DNA of 64,000 bases. Origin: Arion vulgaris. Its lineage: Eukaryota; Mollusca; Gastropoda; Stylommatophora; Arionidae. The stretch spans positions 12,911,867 through 12,975,866 of the forward strand of contig CM036754.1 in NCBI GenBank assembly GCA_020796225.1. Reading direction: 5' to 3'. Shown one piece after another: positions 21,079 to 32,100 of the stretch (its first letter is position 1; each line of letters starts with the position of its first letter). The position numbers and the translations under genes are program-made. The notes under the pieces were generated by a model that did no database searches, was not told the origin of the DNA, and saw nothing but the letters and a program-made list of their open reading frames with translations.

Positions 21079-21424
21079 CCATTCTAAAACATGGACTGGA
21101 TACTCACTTATTTTAAAAAAAACTGCTGGTCGTCGATGAATAAATGTTTCTTCCTGTGGTAGTTGTTCCAGTACACATAAATTAGTGGACTGACACAGAA
21201 TGATCCTGATTATTCTGATTAGACAGAGCCGTACCTAGACAGGAAATAATTATAACTAGACACGGAATCGTTGTCCGGACATTGAAAAGTTGTCAGCACT
21301 TACAGCGATGGACAGTGTTTCATCTGATTCTTTCATCTTCATCCTAGTTAATTAATTCCTCTGTTTCCTTGTTTTCAACTGTCTTGCATCGAATGGTAGC
21401 CCTGAATGCTATGATCTTCTGACT

Positions 21425-21562
21425 TGATTTTAATGTCAAGACGATACTTAGACATAGACTCGCAGACTAAGGTACCATCAGGAAGATACTTAGACATAGT
21501 CTCGCAGACTAATGTAATATCTTGACGATACTTAGACACAGCCTCGCATACTGTACTAAGGT
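21425..21562. repeat. About 54-bp tandem repeat, 3 copies
   Basis: 'acgatacttagacatag' and 'ctcgcagactaaggtacca' recur three times. The flanking 21079-21424 and 21563-21904 are unassigned. Confidence 0.85.
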
Positions 21563-21904
21563 ACCATATTCTCAACAAGATAAATACAGTAAATTTTGTA
21601 CAAATGTAGAACTGAAGAAAGGAATAGATAAGTAGCTCTTAGACAATTACACATCCTTTCAGAACAAGGAATTGTTGACATGACCATCGCTAGCGTATCA
21701 TTACTTGATAAGTTGTATGTAAACATTGATTAATATATGCTGACAAATAATATGAGTAAAAGTTTGTGCAAATCTTTACATCTTTAACTTATTTTTTAAC
21801 AATGTCCAACTACTACAATAAACATGTCAATCTGAATTGTTAAACCTATCCTCATCAAACTGCTGTAAAACATGGACAATGAGAACGTTCAATGTGACTA
21901 AGAT

Positions 21905-22130
21905 TTTTTAAATATAAGTTATCAGTTATATGAGGACTATCATCATAGCACTCCGGACATGTCCATAGATGCTCCAATCTCCGCCTCAGCAAATCCAGCA
22001 GCGTCCAGCGGCCCAATATTCAGTTCGATGTTGATTAATCAATCTCTTTGCATATTTACTATGTCGTTATTTTCGGGCTGCATCAATATTGACACCCATC
22101 TCTCTCAATCTTGTTAGCGAGTGGACAAAT
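21905..22130 (-). pseudogene. RNase H-type LINE 3' tail
   Basis: Nearly the same sequence as 14650-14862: the plus-strand segment 'actccggacatgtccatag' encodes the LWTCPE tail on the minus strand, and 'gttgattaatcaatctcttt' encodes the KRLINQ segment. Several stops are present. Confidence 0.8.
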
Positions 22131-22328
22131 TGACATTTTTAATATAATGTCAATTTATCGATGAGTCCCATGATAATTTCTTTCACTTTAATCAAACTTC
22201 TACAACTTTCTTGGCGGTTTAAGAGGAACAATATTTAACTTGTCAAATATATCTGAATGATAGACACTATCGTTTGTGAAGATGTAAAGACTTGCACAAA
22301 AGAATTGTTTGAATCGGACATGGAATAA

Positions 22329-22578
22329 AGGGTTTTTAAGCCGAAGGATTGACTTCATTGCACCGGGTTTTACCCCATATGGCTAGGTCCCTCTCTTCAG
22401 AAATGGCACGCCATCTGCCAAGAGTATTGCACAAAGCACGAACTCCGTAGCTCCAGAAAACAATCCTAGGGGTCTATGGAAAAAACTGCACTCGTGAACA
22501 GAACGGTGTGGTCTGGATTCGAACCCACGACCTTCGATTCACAAGGCAAAGGGCTTAACCACTTAGCCACAGAGACCC
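22329..22578 (-). mobile_element. SINE-D, complete copy (tRNA-derived)
   Basis: On the minus strand it starts with a tRNA-like head ('tggctaagtggttaag' A-box region, 'gggttcgaatcc' B box). The body follows, with 'ggagctacggagttcgtgct' and 'tatggggtaaaacccggtgc', and it ends near an A-rich tail. A perfect 10-bp duplication catggaataa flanks it (22319-22328 and 22579-22588). Fragments are at 12-108, 46006-46120, 46203-46362 and 48035-48120. Confidence 0.92.
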
Positions 22579-22854
22579 CATGGAATAATTTAGTCGACAT
22601 TTACAAAAAGAATTAATTCAGCTACAGAAATGATTGTCAGACAAAAGCAAGATTCATCAACATATATTAACGAAAAATGTTTGGATGTAACAAAGACTTG
22701 CGTATCCAGTTCTAGGGTATGAAACTAAAGTTTCTAACAATAAGCATTCCCAATATCATATTGATACAGTGAAGTAGTGTTGCTACTATGAAAGCAATGG
22801 AAACGACTGCAGTTTTGTAACAGAAGAGACTTGACAATTCTTGTAACAAACTTA

Positions 22855-23398
22855 GAATTATATAGTTATAAACTGGCAGAGTTACACCAAACGTAAGTCT
22901 TTCGTTAAACTTGGTTAGTGAGTAAATATATAGTTATAAACTGGCAGAGTTACACCAAACGTAAAACTTTCGTTCCACTTGGTAAGTGAGAACATATATG
23001 GTTTTTTTTTGTTTTTTTTTTTTCCGATCCAGAAGCACTTGAGCTGAAAGCTCTTCGGCTCGGTGTCATGGACATCGTAACCCTTTGGCTCGGTGCCACG
23101 AACACCGTAAATCTGGGGAACCTGTAGCTTTTCTGCCAGTCCGCTAGTTGAACCCGCACTTACAGAGGACTAGTCACCCGTAGTCCAACGCGCTACGAAC
23201 ACGCTGGGCACCAAACGTAAGACTTGTGTTAAACTTGGTTAGTGAGTAAATATATAGTTATAAACTGACAGAGTTACACCAAAAGTAAGACTTTCGTTAA
23301 ACTTGGTTAGTGAGTAAATATATAGTTATAAACTGGCAGAGTTACACCAAAAGTTAGACTTTCGTTAAACTTGGTTAGTGAGTAAATATATGGTTATA
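22855..23398. repeat. About 70-bp tandem repeat, 5 copies, split by SINE-B
   Basis: The unit contains 'tatagttataaactggcaga', 'gttacaccaaacgtaag' and 'ttaaacttggttagtgagta'. The array is interrupted at about 23004-23212 by SINE-B. Confidence 0.9.
23004..23212 (-). mobile_element. SINE-B copy
   Basis: On the minus strand it runs from 'gcccagcgtgttcgtagcgc' through the B-box region to 'agtgcttctggatcgg' and a poly-A-like tail (tttttttgtttttt on plus). It is inserted in the 70-bp array; no exact duplication is visible because the flanks are repetitive. Confidence 0.88.
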
Positions 23399-23427
23399 TA
23401 TATATAAATATATGCATGTGGGGGTGG

Positions 23428-23600
23428 GGAGTGAAAGCGTCTGGCCTAATGGATTAAAGCACGGGCTCGATCCCCGGTTAGGCCAAGAATTTTGTTGTCG
23501 GGGGCATAAAGAAAAATTCATAACCTGAACAGTTTCACGGGGACTTCATTAGCCATACGGCGATTAAATTTCACTGGTCTATATCCCAGCTGCCCTACAC
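23428..23600 (+). mobile_element. tRNA-headed SINE-like element
   Basis: 'agcgtctggcctaatggatt' resembles a tRNA 5' half and 'gggctcgatccccggttagg' a B box with T arm. A body then ends 'ggtctatatcccagctgccc'. No second copy is seen here, so the family is not defined. Confidence 0.55.
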
Positions 23601-23634
23601 CACTATAATAAGAGGTATTAAATACAGTTTCCAG

Positions 23635-23935
23635 ATATATATATATATATATATATGTGCACATGTGTGCCTGTGTGCCTGTGTGTGTGTGCCTGTGTGC
23701 GTGTGTGTGCGTGTGTGTGTGCCTGTGTGTGTGTGCCTGTGTGTGTGTGTGTGCCTGTGTGTGTGTGTGTGCCTGTGTGTGTGCCTGTGTGTGTGTGTGC
23801 CTGTGTGTGTGTGTGCCTGTGCGTGTGTGTGCCTGTGTGTGTGCCTGTGTATGTGTGCCTGTGTGCGTGTGTGTGCTTGTGTGTGTGTGTGCCTGTGCGT
23901 GTGTGTGCCTGTGTGTGTGTGCCTGTGTGTGTACA
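23635..23935. repeat. TA and GT/GCCTGT microsatellite
   Basis: (TA)n then (TG)n interrupted regularly by 'gcctgtg'. The Cys/Val and His/Thr frames on the two strands are artefacts. Confidence 0.96.
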
Positions 23936-23939
23936 CGAT

Positions 23940-24615
23940 AACAAACAAAAGAGCAAAGACATACTATAATGGTGAGAAAGAAGGTGGCTCATATTAAAAT
24001 ATTAGTTGCCATAACGGGACGTTGATATATGTAAGTTGAGAAACACTGAATTAGCTTCTGCATTCTTAGGCGTATTTCTAAAAGTGATCATCCTATGCGC
24101 CATAGCTTTGACAATAATTTATATCATGTCTTTGTGTCCCTTTATTTTGAATACAGACAAACCAAACCTTTATCTTTGTTGATCTTCTCTTGTATTTTGT
24201 TAATCTAAATGTAACCAGCATGCAATTGTCACATGTCTATGAGCCCGACGAAATCTTGTTTTAATGGAAGATGGACACGCTAGTTTGTATGGTTAGCTCA
24301 ATAGATCCTGATATTTGGGACGTTAATGTCATCAGTGAGATCCTGGGCCATACGCCGAGTGTTTAATAATGTTTCAACATGTCAGCCTACGGGAAATGTA
24401 AGGATACCACGTGATACATTTATCTTGTCCTGCCTGGGAGCTGAACTTTCTCATACAAGTTATGTAAGAGATTGCACAATAAAGAACGGCTACGGTGTTA
24501 ATTATGAAGAAACAAACAGAAAAACATAAGTGTAAGGAACGTTGCACATGGAAGTTATTTTCGGATATATTTAAATAAAATTGTAATTCATACTTATAAA
24601 CAAAATATTTTTTAC
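23940..24615. other. Unannotated stretch
   Basis: No motif-bearing frame was found. The 67-codon frame at 24326-24529 has no support. Confidence 0.35.
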
Positions 24616-24619
24616 GGAA

Positions 24620-24738
24620 AGATGGATGGGAAATTGTAGTGATTTTGGGGAGAATTGTGGAGGGGAAATTGTATCGATTTGGGGAGAATTGTGGGAGGGG
24701 GAATTGTATCGATTTGGGGAGAATTGTGGGAGGGGTAT
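24620..24738. repeat. About 35-bp tandem repeat, 3 copies
   Basis: 'ggggagaattgtgggagggg' and 'aattgtatcgattt' alternate three times. Confidence 0.9.
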
Positions 24739-25010
24739 TTCATTCAGCAAAATAAAATGAAGCAATGCGAGAGCTTAAATAAGATTTCTATTTGTTGATT
24801 TGTTTCATCTCTCGTGCTGTGTGTTTTGATTTTCTTTAGATTTGTTTCATAGATTATTAATATGCAAGTCTTGTTTTAACATAACTGAGATTGCGTTTTT
24901 TTAAAATATTGTAAGATCTGTTTGTCTTCTGTTGGGTTAGTTATGTGTGTGTAGTGTGTACGTGTGATGTGTTCTATGACATCATGAATGTGTCATGTTT
25001 CATTTCAGTT

Positions 25011-25500
25011 TCAGTTTGAAATATCTTCATTGTACTCCGGACATGTCCATAGGTCTTCTTCGATCTCCTCCGATCTCCTTCGCATTATCTCCAAAAGCGT
25101 CCAGCGACTAACCATGCCAGTTCGATGTTGATTGATGCGCCTAGTCATGTACCTGTTGTGCTGTTCTTTTCTGGCCACTCTCATCTTCAATCCAAGTTCT
25201 TGCAATCTAGTAGTTGACATGGATTGAAAACTCTCTTTGCGGTCACACTCTATCAGAGCGTTTATAATGTCAACTCTATCCATTGGCTGGGCCCCTGATA
25301 TGATGACAGAGCCAACCAGCCTGTCTGCTCTCTCATTACCAACGACACCTATGTGCAACGGAACGATAAGTATAATTCTGCAAATTGTTGACGCTTGTAG
25401 TTATTCAGTCCGTTGCCTGCGCACCGAACCAGCCTCAATCTTCCTGATCATACTCAATGAATCATGAAGAATGCTTGCACGGCTGTAGTTTTGTGACTCT
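25011..25500 (-). pseudogene. RNase H domain and tail of a LINE
   Basis: On the minus strand a frame starts near 25490 with a 'SRASILHDSLSMIRKIEAGS' segment (RNase H strand with catalytic Asp). It continues, after one in-frame TAA, to 'RIILIVPLHIGVVGNERADR' (final catalytic Asp motif), 'MDRVDIINALIECDRKES', 'ARKEQHNRYMTRRINQHRTG' and the tail 'LWTCPEYNEDISN'. Only one stop interrupts about 160 codons. This is the best RNase H copy in the window, sister to 47260-47600. Confidence 0.85.
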
Positions 25501-25695
25501 AACCGGTTTCATGTTTGAGTCAAGTAAAGTTATACAAGTAAGGCTGGATGCAGAGAGAGGAAGAGAGAAGAGTGTGTTTAACCGGCAAGCCACAGGAACT
25601 ATCAGTATGCATACCCTTCGGTATCTGTTGGGGAGACTGAGCACCTATGGGTCTGCCCCAAGTACTGTGACTTCAGCTCAGTAACCAATAACCAA
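25501..25695 (+). pseudogene. LINE 3' tail, second RNase H-type family
   Basis: The plus strand reads 'VRLDAERGREKSVFNRQATG' then, in another frame, EHLWVCPKYCDFSSVTNN, a Cys-rich end. It resembles 56530-56710. It sits head-to-head against the minus-strand RNase H copy. Confidence 0.7.
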
Positions 25696-25783
25696 TTGAG
25701 ACAAGTATATATATTTGGTTAGTTATGTGTGTATGTGGGATGTGTGCTATTGCATCATGCGCGTGTCGTGTATGAGTCCACTA

Positions 25784-26053
25784 TACAGGGTGTTCAAGAT
25801 AAAAGTAGCCCCATTGAGAAATCAAAAGTTGCCAGGTATGCATAACATTTTGCCTATTTAATATTTAAACTAGTTCTAACTAGCTCGTCCTTTCGTCACA
25901 TTTGTTCATCGCCCCTTCCAGCACCATAATTATACACCATCACAGAAAAAAGACTAGCTTACTTGACCACGTCATAATTGAACCTTCACATTTTCATAAA
26001 CATATCCCAGATCGGCTCCTTTGACAAGCTACTTTTATCTAGAACACCCTGTA
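25784..26053. mobile_element. TA-target MITE, 270 bp
   Basis: Terminal inverted repeats of 26-28 bp (TACAGGGTGTTCaAGATAAA at the left, its complement at the right, one mismatch) are flanked by TA on both sides (25782-25783 and 26054-26055). It has no coding capacity. TA target and ACAGGGTG ends suggest a Tc1/mariner-derived element. Confidence 0.9.
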
Positions 26054-26055
26054 TA

Positions 26056-26520
26056 AAGCTATCTGTGTTATATATTTATATCGATAAATCAAGTGCCATC
26101 TCCTCATCTAAAGTCTCAAATACTTTCTGTCTCTTACTATGATTGGTTTTTTTTAATTCTTATTTGTCGGACTCCTAATGTTTCTTTCGTAATTATATCG
26201 TTATCTACCTCTTTCCCTCTTGCTCATAATCTTTCTCTCCAGTGTGATTCTGAGAAGAGTGTAAAGTATCTTTATGTAAAACAACGAATTATTATTATTT
26301 GTTTATTTTTTATTTTTCAAAAATTATTTTTAATTGCTAATTTATTTTTTTGCAAATTAAAAGCAAAATCTTGTTCATAGATTCACGCTCTTAACCAGTG
26401 CATATCGTATATTTATGTGGATACAAGTTTGTAGTTATGGTTTTGTGTGTATGTGTCTATTGATAGTTGGGGGTTCAGAGGTCATGTCAATTCAGTTCTG
26501 AGTGAATCAGTCTGGGTTGA
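26056..26520. other. AT-rich unannotated stretch
   Basis: Nothing recognised. Confidence 0.4.
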
Positions 26521-26524
26521 TGTT

Positions 26525-26632
26525 CTTTGACCACGTCTGCAGATCGGAAGATGACCGACTGCCCTGACAAACTTTGGAAGTCAAGGGCCAGTGGACTAGA
26601 CATCCTGGCGACGTGCATGTGTCTGGAAATAA
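26525..26632 (+). pseudogene. LINE C-terminal scrap
   Basis: A frame reads FFDHVCRSEDDRLP and then KGQWTRHPGDVHV. The F-x-HV-R-x-DDRLP pattern is the conserved tail segment of RTE/CR1-like LINEs. It is too short to assign to a family. Confidence 0.5.
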
Positions 26633-26901
26633 AATATAGCTTGTGAAAACATCCAACATTTTTTCTTGCTTGCTCCGTAAGAATTTAAAAGATATAACAA
26701 AATGGTTATTTTTTATTTGTTGACGTAATCAAATCACAAGAACATGGTTGCATGTTATTAACAAGCTTAATTAATTATTCCATTGATTGATTGACAGGTC
26801 CGTCTTCATTGTCGGTGATTAGACATGTATGCTTCAATTTCTTTCTTACACATGAAGATATCAATCGTAGTGCACAAATTTCGTAGCACCGACGAGGTTA
26901 G

Positions 26902-27661
26902 TTAGTTTGTTCCTTTCGTGCCAAAGGCGGCACATAGGGCAGAGGTTTTAGATCTCCATGTGATACGGTTCTTTGCTAGCAGTTGGAGATCTTGTATGGT
27001 TTTACATCCCAATAGTTTACTTTCTTGTTGGATGGTTCTTCGAAGAGTGGTCGTTGGTCTTCCACGTTTTCTTTTCCCAACTGGTGACCACATAAGGACT
27101 TGTCGATTTAGTCTCTTTTCGTCTGATCTAAGAACATGGCCTAAATATTTCCACCTTCGTTTCCTTATAATATTTGATGCGGGTTGTTGGTGTGTTCTAT
27201 CTCTCACTGTGTTGTTAGAAACGAAATCACTCCATTTTACTTTTAATAATTTTCGTAGACATTTATTCTCAAAGCTGTCCAGTTTCTTATCAATTTTCTT
27301 TGTTGATTTCCAACTTTCACAACCGTAGGTCAGTACAGGAATCACACATGACCTAAATAATTTAACTTTTGTGCATATATTAAGGTCTTGAGATTGCCAG
27401 ATATTCGTTAATTTAGTGAAGGCACTAGCTGCTATAGCAATACGAGAGTTTATTTCTTTCATCGTGTCTCCGTTGTTCGACACTTTACTACCCAAATATG
27501 TAAAATGTTCAACTTTCTCCAGTGTTTGGCCATTTATTACGATGTTGTCTGTCGAGTTCGTGAGGTCCATAATTTTGGTCTTGGCAGAATTAATCTGGAG
27601 ACCAACCTGTTCTGCAAGTGTGCAAAGATTGCTCGTTAGTTTGTGGCCCGATGTTATTTAG
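26902..27661 (-). pseudogene. RTE-like LINE C-terminal region, open for about 250 codons
   Basis: The minus frame is open from 27661 to 26902 with no break. It starts in the palm/thumb ('LAEQVGLQINSAKTKIMDLT'), then 'EHFTYLGSKVSNNGDTMKE', 'CVIPVLTYGCESWKSTKKID', 'NKCLRKLLKVKWSDFVSNN', 'RKRRWKYLGHVLRSDEKRLN', 'GKRKRGRPTTTLRRTI' and the end 'ITWRSKTSALCAAFGTKGTN'. The 5' end is cut at about 27661 as in typical 5'-truncated insertions. The intact frame marks a young copy. Confidence 0.92.
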
Positions 27662-27714
27662 AAGATGGTAACAATTCTTTGTAGGAATTTTATTTTTTAC
27701 TTTTCTAATGGAAT

Positions 27715-27960
27715 TTGCCCCCGGCAGCGGCTTTCCAGCCTGCTCTTCTCTATTTGAACCGCAAAGTCTACTTTTACGCTGATATCTTGAACACGGGACC
27801 TGCGTTTTATCGTCCGTCTACGATAGGACTAGGAACTAGATCTCACCTACACTGAGATCAGCGTTCTCTGAAAAAATATCACGATGTCTGCACAAGGGAG
27901 CGAACCTAGTACCTTTGTAACGAGAGTCGAGCACCTAACTTCTGCGACACAGAGACTCAT
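27715..27960 (-). mobile_element. SINE-F (tRNA-like head)
   Basis: On the minus strand the head has 'gttaggtgctcgactctcgt' and 'ctaggttcgctcccttgtgc' (B-box-like). The body includes 'gatctagttcctagtcctat' and 'caggctggaaagccgctgcc'. A plus-strand relative is at 39110-39335. Confidence 0.75.
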
Positions 27961-28041
27961 GTACCTTTGATCAAAGAAAATACAAGCCTAACACTGTATT
28001 TCCCAATAAACCACATGGTATGAAAATAGATTATTTACTTC

Positions 28042-28718
28042 TACTTTATAGCATCGCACTCGATATTCCAGTTATGATGAAGTTCATGCAACATTTGTCT
28101 AAGTTTATCAACTGGGATATCGATACCTCTTGTATTGTTACATAATAGTATCGCACTCAATATTCCAGTTATGATGAAGTTCATGCAACAATTGTCTAAG
28201 TTTATCAACTGGGATATCGATACCTCTTGTATTGTTACATAATAGTATCGCACTCAATATTCCAGTTATGATGAAGTTCATGCAACAATTGTCTAAGTTT
28301 ATCAACTGGGATATCGATACCTCTTGTATTGTTACATAATAGTATCGCACTCAATATTCCAGTTATGATGAAGTTCATGCAACAATTGTCTAAGTTTATC
28401 AACTGGGATATCGATACCTTTTGTATTGTTACATAATAGTATCGCACTCAATATTCCAGTTATGATGAAGTTCATGCAACAGTTGTCTAAGTTTATCAAC
28501 TGGGATATCGATACCTCTTGTATTGTTACATAATAGTATCGCACTCAATATTCCAGTTATGATGAAGTTCATGCAACAATTGTCTAAGTTTATCAACTGG
28601 GATATCGATACCTCTTGTATTGTTACATAATAGTATCGCACTCAATATTCCAGTTATGATGAAGTTCATGCACAGTTGTCTAAGTTTATCAACTGGGATA
28701 TCGATGCCTTTTGTTTGT
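28042..28718. repeat. 97-bp tandem repeat, 7 copies
   Basis: The unit spans 'gtatcgcactcaatattcca' to 'cctcttgtattgttacataa'; copies start every 97 bases and differ at one or two sites. The five identical-looking 70-codon minus-strand frames are one repeat read repeatedly, not a gene family. Confidence 0.97.
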
Positions 28719-28812
28719 TTTGTTATGTGGAGGAGTAAAGCCTATTTAAGCCGAGGCACGTCCTTTTAACCTAAGGACGAGCATTTTTTGGGTTATATCA
28801 GGTGGTGTAGGC

Positions 28813-29134
28813 CAGTAGTTCTCAAACAATGGGTCGCGATCCTTTTACCATTTCACATGGATCGTCTAAGACCATCGGTAAACACATATTTATCATAATT
28901 AGAAATAAATATTTCACAATATATATTGTTTTGTGACTAATCACTATGCTTTAATTATGTTCAATTTGTAACAATGAAAATACATCCTGCATATCAGATA
29001 TTGACATTACGAATCATAACAGTAGCAAAATTACAGTTATGAAGTAGTAACAAAAATAATGTTATGATTGAGGGTCACCACAACGTGAGGACTGTATTAA
29101 AGGGTCATGGCATTAGGAAGTTTGAGAACCACTG
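28813..29134. mobile_element. hAT-type element, 322 bp
   Basis: The ends are CAGTAGTTCTCAAAC and GTTTGAGAACCACTG (one mismatch), flanked by gtgtagg(c/t) at 28805-28812 and 29135-29142 (7 of 8). The subterminal 'gggtcgcgatcc' and 'agggtcatgg' are typical of short hAT elements. No coding sequence. Confidence 0.9.
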
Positions 29135-29184
29135 GTGTAGGTCAACAAACATGACAAATCAGAATGAACATCTTTCTTTATTTG

Positions 29185-32100
29185 TTATGTAGGAGACTAA
29201 TGTTTCTATAAGCACTCCATTTTATATATATAGTAGATGTAGGAGACTAATGTTTCTATAAACAATCCATTTTTATATATATAGTAGATGTAGGAGACTA
29301 ATGTTTCTATAAGCACTCCATTTTATATATATAGTAGATGTAGGAGACTAATGTTTCTATAAACACTCCATTTTTATATATATAGTAGATGTAGGAGACT
29401 AAGGTTTCTATAAGCACTCCATTTTTATATATATAGTAGATGTAGGAGACTAAGGTTTCTATAAGCAGGTCATTTTTATATATATAGTAGATGTAGGAGA
29501 CTAAGGTTTCTATAAGCACTCCATTTTTATATATATAGTAGATGTAGGAGACTAAGGTTTCTATAAGGACGTCATTTTATATATATAGTAGATGTAGGAG
29601 ACTAATGTTTCTATAAGCACTCCATTTTATATATATAGTAGATGTAGGAGACTAAGGTTTCTATAAGCACTCCATTTTTATATATATAGTAGATGTAGGA
29701 GACTAAGGTTTCTATAAGCAGACCATTTTTATATATATAGTAGATGTAGGAGACTAAGGTTTCTATAAGCACTCCATTTTTATATATATAGTAGATGTAG
29801 GAGACTAATGTTTCTATAAGTACTCCATTTTTATATATATAGTAGATGTAGGAGACTAATGTTTCTATAAGCACTCCATTTTTATATATACAGTAGATGT
29901 AGGAGACTAAGGTTTCTATAAACACTCCATTTTTATATATATAGTAGATGTAGGAGACTAAGGTTTCTATAAGCACTCCATTTTTATATATATAGTAGAT
30001 GTAGGAGACTAATGTTTCTATAAGCACTCCATTTTATATATATAGTAGATGTAGGAGACTAATGTTTCTATAAACACTCCATTTTTATATATATAGTAGA
30101 TGTAGGAGACTAAGGTTTCTATAAGCACTCCATTTTTATATATATAGTAGATGTAGGAGACTAAGGTTTCTATAAGCAGGTCATTTTTATATATATAGTA
30201 GATGTAGGAGACTAAGGTTTCTATAAGCACTCCATTTTTATATATATAGTAGATGTAGGAGACTAATGTTTCTATAAGCAGACCATTTTTATATATATAG
30301 TAGATGTAGGAGACTAAGGTTTCTATAAGCAGACCATTTTTATATATATAGTAGATGTAGGAGACTAATGTTTCTATAAGCACTCCATTTTTATATATAT
30401 AGTAGATGTAGGAGACTAATGTTTCTATAAGCACTCCATTTTATATATATAGTAGATGTAGGAGACTAATGTTTCTATAAGCACTCCATTTATATATATA
30501 TAGTAGATGTAGGAGACTAAGGTTTCTATAAGCATGCCATTTTTATATATATAGTAGATGTAGGAGACTAAGGTTTCTATAAGCAGGCCATTTTATATAT
30601 ATAGTAGATGTAGGAGACTAATGTTTCTATAAGCACTCCATTTTATATATATAGTAGATGTAGGAGACTAATGTTTCTATAAACAATCCATTTTTATATA
30701 TATAGTAGATGTAGGAGACTAATGTTTCTATAAACACTCCATTTTTATATATATAGTAGATGTAGGAGACTAATGTTTCTATAAACACTCCATTTTTATA
30801 TATATAGTAGATGTAGGAGACTAAGGTTTCTATAAGCACTCCATTTTTATATATATAGTAGATGTAGGAGACTAAGGTTTCTATAAGCAGGTCATTTTTA
30901 TATATATAGTAGATGTAGGAGACTAAGGTTTCTATAAGCACTCCATTTTTATATATATAGTAGATGTAGGAGACTAAGGTTTCTATAAGGACGTCATTTT
31001 TATATATATAGTAGATGTAGGAGACTAATGTTTCTATAAGCACTCCATTTTTATATATATAGTAGATGTAGGAGACTAAGGTTTCTATAAGCACTCCATT
31101 TTTATATATATAGTAGATGTAGGAGACTAAGGTTTCTATAAGCAGACCATTTTATATATATAGTAGATGTAGGAGACTAATGTTTCTATAAGCACTCCAT
31201 TTTATATATATAGTAGATGTAGGAGACTAATGTTTCTATAAGCACTCCATTTTATATATATAGTAGATGTAGGAGACTAATGTTTCTATAAGCACTCCAT
31301 TTTTATATATACAGTAGATGTAGGAGACTAAGGTTTCTATAAACACTCCATTTTTATATATATAGTAGATGTAGGAGACTAAGGTTTCTATAAGCACTCC
31401 ATTTTTATATATATAGTAGATGTAGGAGACTAATGTTTCTATAAGCACTCCATTTTATATATATAGTAGATGTAGGAGACTAATGTTTCTATAAACACTC
31501 CATTTTTATATATATAGTAGATGTAGGAGACTAAGGTTTCTATAAGCACTCCATTTTTATATATATAGTAGATGTAGGAGACTAAGGTTTCTATAAGCAG
31601 GTCATTTTATATATATAGTAGATGTAGGAGACTAATGTTTCTATAAGCACTCCATTTTATATATATAGTAGATGTAGGAGACTAATGTTTCTATAAGCAG
31701 ACCATTTTTATATATATAGTAGATGTAGGAGACTAAGGTTTCTATAAGCAGACCATTTTATATATATAGTAGATGTAGGAGACTAATGTTTCTATAAGCA
31801 CTCCATTTTTATATATATAGTAGATGTAGGAGACTAACGTTTCTATAAGGACGTCATTTTTATATATATAGTAGATGTAGGAGACTAATGTTTCTATAAG
31901 CACTCCATTTTATATATATAGTAGATGTAGGAGACTAATGTTTCTATAAGCACTCCATTTTATATATATAGTAGATGTAGGAGACTAATGTTTCTATAAG
32001 CACTCCATTTATATATATATAGTAGATGTAGGAGACTAAGGTTTCTATAAGCATGCCATTTTTATATATATAGTAGATGTAGGAGACTAAGGTTTCTATA

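Noticed and set aside
22490..22578. tRNA gene on the minus strand
   Set aside because: Head of a complete SINE with a 10-bp duplication and a 3' body; arms do not pair as a functional tRNA.
23655..23997. Cys-rich frames resembling a small secreted peptide
   Set aside because: (TG)n with gcctgtg interruptions translates to Cys/Val/Leu in all frames.
28041..28641. Five near-identical 70-codon frames resembling a gene cluster
   Set aside because: The same 97-bp repeat unit read from each copy; no regulatory spacing or motif.
28042..28718. CRISPR-like regular repeats
   Set aside because: Units are contiguous with no variable spacers, and the context is eukaryotic.
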